16,229 nucleotides of DNA from Selenomonas sp. (GTDB lineage: Bacteria; Bacillota; Negativicutes; Selenomonadales; Selenomonadaceae): assembly GCF_022771645.1 (NCBI RefSeq), contig NZ_JALFCU010000007.1, positions 1-16,229 of the forward strand. The letters run 5' to 3'. The position numbers were made by a program, and so were the translations under genes. Positions 14,783 to 16,229 of the stretch are shown piece by piece. The number at the start of each line of letters is the position of its first letter. The first letter of the stretch is position 1. Under the pieces are notes generated by a model. It was not told the origin of the DNA. It ran no database searches and was given only the letters and a program-made list of their open reading frames with translations.

Positions 14783-15670
14783 TTATTTTCGCATGATATA
14801 CCGCACGATGAGATACCCGACCTCGTACAAGAGGAACATCGGCACGGCGATCATCGTCTGGGTGAAGACGTCGGGCGTCGGGGTGATCATCGCGGCGATG
14901 ACGAACGCGAGGAAGAAGACGACGCGCTGGTATTTGCCGAGGAAGCTCGACTTCACGATGCCGATTTTCGCAAGGATGATCATGACGAGCGGCAGTTCGA
15001 AGACGAAGCCGAACGGCAAGACGAACCAGATGACGAAATCGAAATACTTGTCGACGGAGAACAGCGCCTCGAGCTCCATGTTGCCGAAGCCGAGGAAGAA
15101 CTGCACGGCGGCCGGGAACACGAGGAAGAACGAGAACGCGAGGCCGCCGAAGAACAGCAGCACAGACGCCGGCACGATGAGGCCGAGCACGATGCGTTCG
15201 CGCCGCGTGAGTGCGGGCAAAAAGAACATCCAGACCTGATAGAAAATCACGGGCAGCGCGACAAGGAAGCCGGCCGCGATCGAGACTTTCAGGTACGTGA
15301 AAAACGCCTCGGACGGCTGCATATAGTAGAGCTTGCCTGCAGGCGCGGTCAGGTAGTGCATGATGTCATCGAGGAAATAATAGCCGACGCCGCTGCCGAG
15401 CGTGATGGCGATGACGCATTTGATGAGGCGCGCGCGCAGTTCCGTCAGATGCGCGATCAGCGACATCGAGCCGTCATCCGCTGGTTCGTCCGCCGCATCC
15501 TCGGACGGTTCCGCTTTGTCTGCGGACGTCGCCGCAACGGCCGCCGCATCCGCGGTTTGTGCTGCTTCCATTACCTCTTCCGGCGGTGCGTCCGGCGGAT
15601 TGGCTTCCGGTTCGGTGAACGGCGCGTCCTGCGATGGCTGTTCGTTTTCCGGCTTTGACCCCTCCGTCAT
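14783..15670 (-). CDS. tatC: Twin-arginine translocase subunit TatC
   Basis: This 295-residue polytopic membrane protein recognises twin-arginine signal peptides and forms the export complex with TatA. The hallmark HLTELRARL is at 74-82, followed by ALPVIFYQVWMFFLPALTRRER and a late ITPTPDVFTQ segment with the usual six membrane spans. A non-membrane extension of about 68 residues, rich in Ala, Glu, Asp and Pro, precedes the core; most TatC proteins have only a few residues there. Its ATG overlaps the tatA stop as ATGA (15667-15670), which supports the long form. A start at the internal Met69 would remove the extension but has no ribosome site. Identity is certain. Confidence 0.95.
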   Translation of the reverse strand: MTEGSKPENEQPSQDAPFTEPEANPPDAPPEEVMEAAQTADAAAVAATSADKAEPSEDAADEPADDGSMSLIAHLTELRARLIKCVIAITLGSGVGYYFLDDIMHYLTAPAGKLYYMQPSEAFFTYLKVSIAAGFLVALPVIFYQVWMFFLPALTRRERIVLGLIVPASVLLFFGGLAFSFFLVFPAAVQFFLGFGNMELEALFSVDKYFDFVIWFVLPFGFVFELPLVMIILAKIGIVKSSFLGKYQRVVFFLAFVIAAMITPTPDVFTQTMIAVPMFLLYEVGYLIVRYIMRK

Positions 15671-15864
15671 TTTTTCTCCGCCTTGTCATCGTCCTTCGCG
15701 GCGACGTCGATCGTCTTCTTCTCTTCTTCGTTGCTCGCGGACTTGAACTCACGGATGCTCTTGCCGAGCGCCTTGCCGACGTCCGGCAGCTTGCCGGGGC
15801 CGAAGACGACGAGCGCGATGACGAGGATGACGAGCAGTTCAGGGATACCGATATGTGGGAACAT
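15667..15864 (-). CDS. tatA: Sec-independent translocase subunit TatA
   Basis: This 65-residue protein has one N-terminal membrane helix (about 6-21), the hinge FGPGKLPDVGKALGKSIREF that starts an amphipathic helix, and a charged tail ending in lysines. These are the classic features of TatA/TatE, which forms the export pore with TatC. AGGAGG lies just before the ATG at 15864. It is first in a two-gene unit with tatC and overlaps it by four bases. No TatB is seen, so this is probably a minimal TatAC system with a bifunctional TatA. Confidence 0.95.
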   Translation of the reverse strand: MFPHIGIPELLVILVIALVVFGPGKLPDVGKALGKSIREFKSASNEEEKKTIDVAAKDDDKAEKK

Positions 15865-15911
15865 GGAATTTTCCTCCTACCATAAGAACGTTTGCAATCA
15901 AAATCATTTCT

Positions 15912-15940
15912 ATTATACAGGGACTTTTCCAAAATCTCAA
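15912..15940 (-). promoter_or_regulatory. Promoter of tatA-tatC
   Basis: TTGAGA (15935-15940), a 17-base spacer and a perfect TATAAT (15912-15917) on the minus strand, about 48 bases before the tatA ATG. Confidence 0.75.
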
Positions 15941-15962
15941 TGAAAAGAACACGTCGAAAAAA

Positions 15963-15988
15963 ATTCGCCGCACATGCGTGCGGCGAAT
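15963..15988 (-). terminator. Intrinsic terminator after the RND transporter gene
   Basis: ATTCGCCGCAC (15963-15973) pairs perfectly with 15978-15988 across a four-base loop. On the minus strand a run of seven T follows. It lies 10 bases beyond the RND gene stop and insulates the tat promoter. Confidence 0.85.
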
Positions 15989-15997
15989 CCGAAACAA

Positions 15998-16229
15998 TCA
16001 CATATAATCGATCGACGTCTTTTTCTTGTGCTTCGGCGTGATGCCGAGCTTCGCGGCGAGCCATTCCGTCGCGACGAAGAAGATGGGGATCAGGAAGATG
16101 CCCATCGCCGTCGCGAACAGCATGCCGCCGACGACGGCGACGCCCATGCCGTTACGCGCGGCAGCACCGGCGCCACTCGCCACCGCGAGCGGCAGGCAGC
16201 CGATGATGAACGCAAAGCTCGTCATGAGG
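15998..16229 (-). CDS. RND efflux transporter, C-terminal end (partial)
   Basis: Only the last 77 codons are inside the window; the gene continues past the right edge. The text LMTSFAFIIGCLPLAVASGAG, then GMGVAVVGGMLFATAMGIFLIPIFFV, matches the final membrane helices of the hydrophobe/amphiphile efflux (HAE1, AcrB-like) branch of RND pumps, which expel drugs or other hydrophobic compounds through the outer membrane using the proton gradient. A lysine-rich tail follows. The presence of such a pump implies a two-membrane envelope. Substrate and partner genes are out of view. Confidence 0.9.
   Translation of the reverse strand, partial: LMTSFAFIIGCLPLAVASGAGAAARNGMGVAVVGGMLFATAMGIFLIPIFFVATEWLAAKLGITPKHKKKTSIDYM

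Overview
The window comes from a bacterial chromosome of high GC content, and nearly every gene lies on the minus strand. The gene set is an RND efflux pump end (implying an outer membrane), a compact tatA-tatC pair, a monofunctional formate-tetrahydrofolate ligase, a UbiD/UbiA pair resembling those of menaquinone synthesis, a DUF1703-type AAA-ATPase and an SLC13-type anion transporter. Together these fit a Gram-negative Firmicute of the Negativicutes (Selenomonas-like). This placement is inferred from family content and base composition, not from a marker gene. Several starts were moved downstream of the longest reading frame because a Shine-Dalgarno sequence sits at the right distance from an inner ATG or TTG.

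Layout, left to right. Positions 1-520 hold an accessory scar: a 24-base tandem array running into the last ~60 codons of an IS1182-type transposase (plus strand), then two hairpins. Positions 522-4914 hold a two-gene minus-strand unit in which a sigma-70 family factor is followed by a large RecQ-like helicase; the two genes overlap by 56 bases. Positions 5131-6832 hold a DASS/SLC13 transporter with a near-consensus promoter and a ~185-base structured leader containing an intrinsic terminator. Positions 6846-13045 hold a tight five-gene operon, transcribed in the order ubiD-ubiA-folD-fhs-glycosyltransferase. Positions 13027-14753 hold a stand-alone AAA-ATPase/PD-(D/E)XK gene with its own promoter. 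Positions 14783-15940 hold tatA-tatC with promoter and terminator. Positions 15998-16229 hold the C-terminal end of an RND transporter that continues past the right edge.

How the genes work together. UbiD and UbiA are a decarboxylase and a prenyltransferase that act on an aromatic quinone precursor. FolD and Fhs interconvert one-carbon units on tetrahydrofolate. TatA and TatC export folded proteins. The sigma factor and helicase are translationally coupled and probably act in one process, which I cannot name.

The most interesting items are the sigma/RecQ-like helicase pair, the transporter leader with its internal terminator, and a 63-base terminator-bearing element present downstream of two different genes. 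I saw no CRISPR array, tRNA, rRNA or complete insertion sequence. No stretch over 300 bases lacks an annotation.
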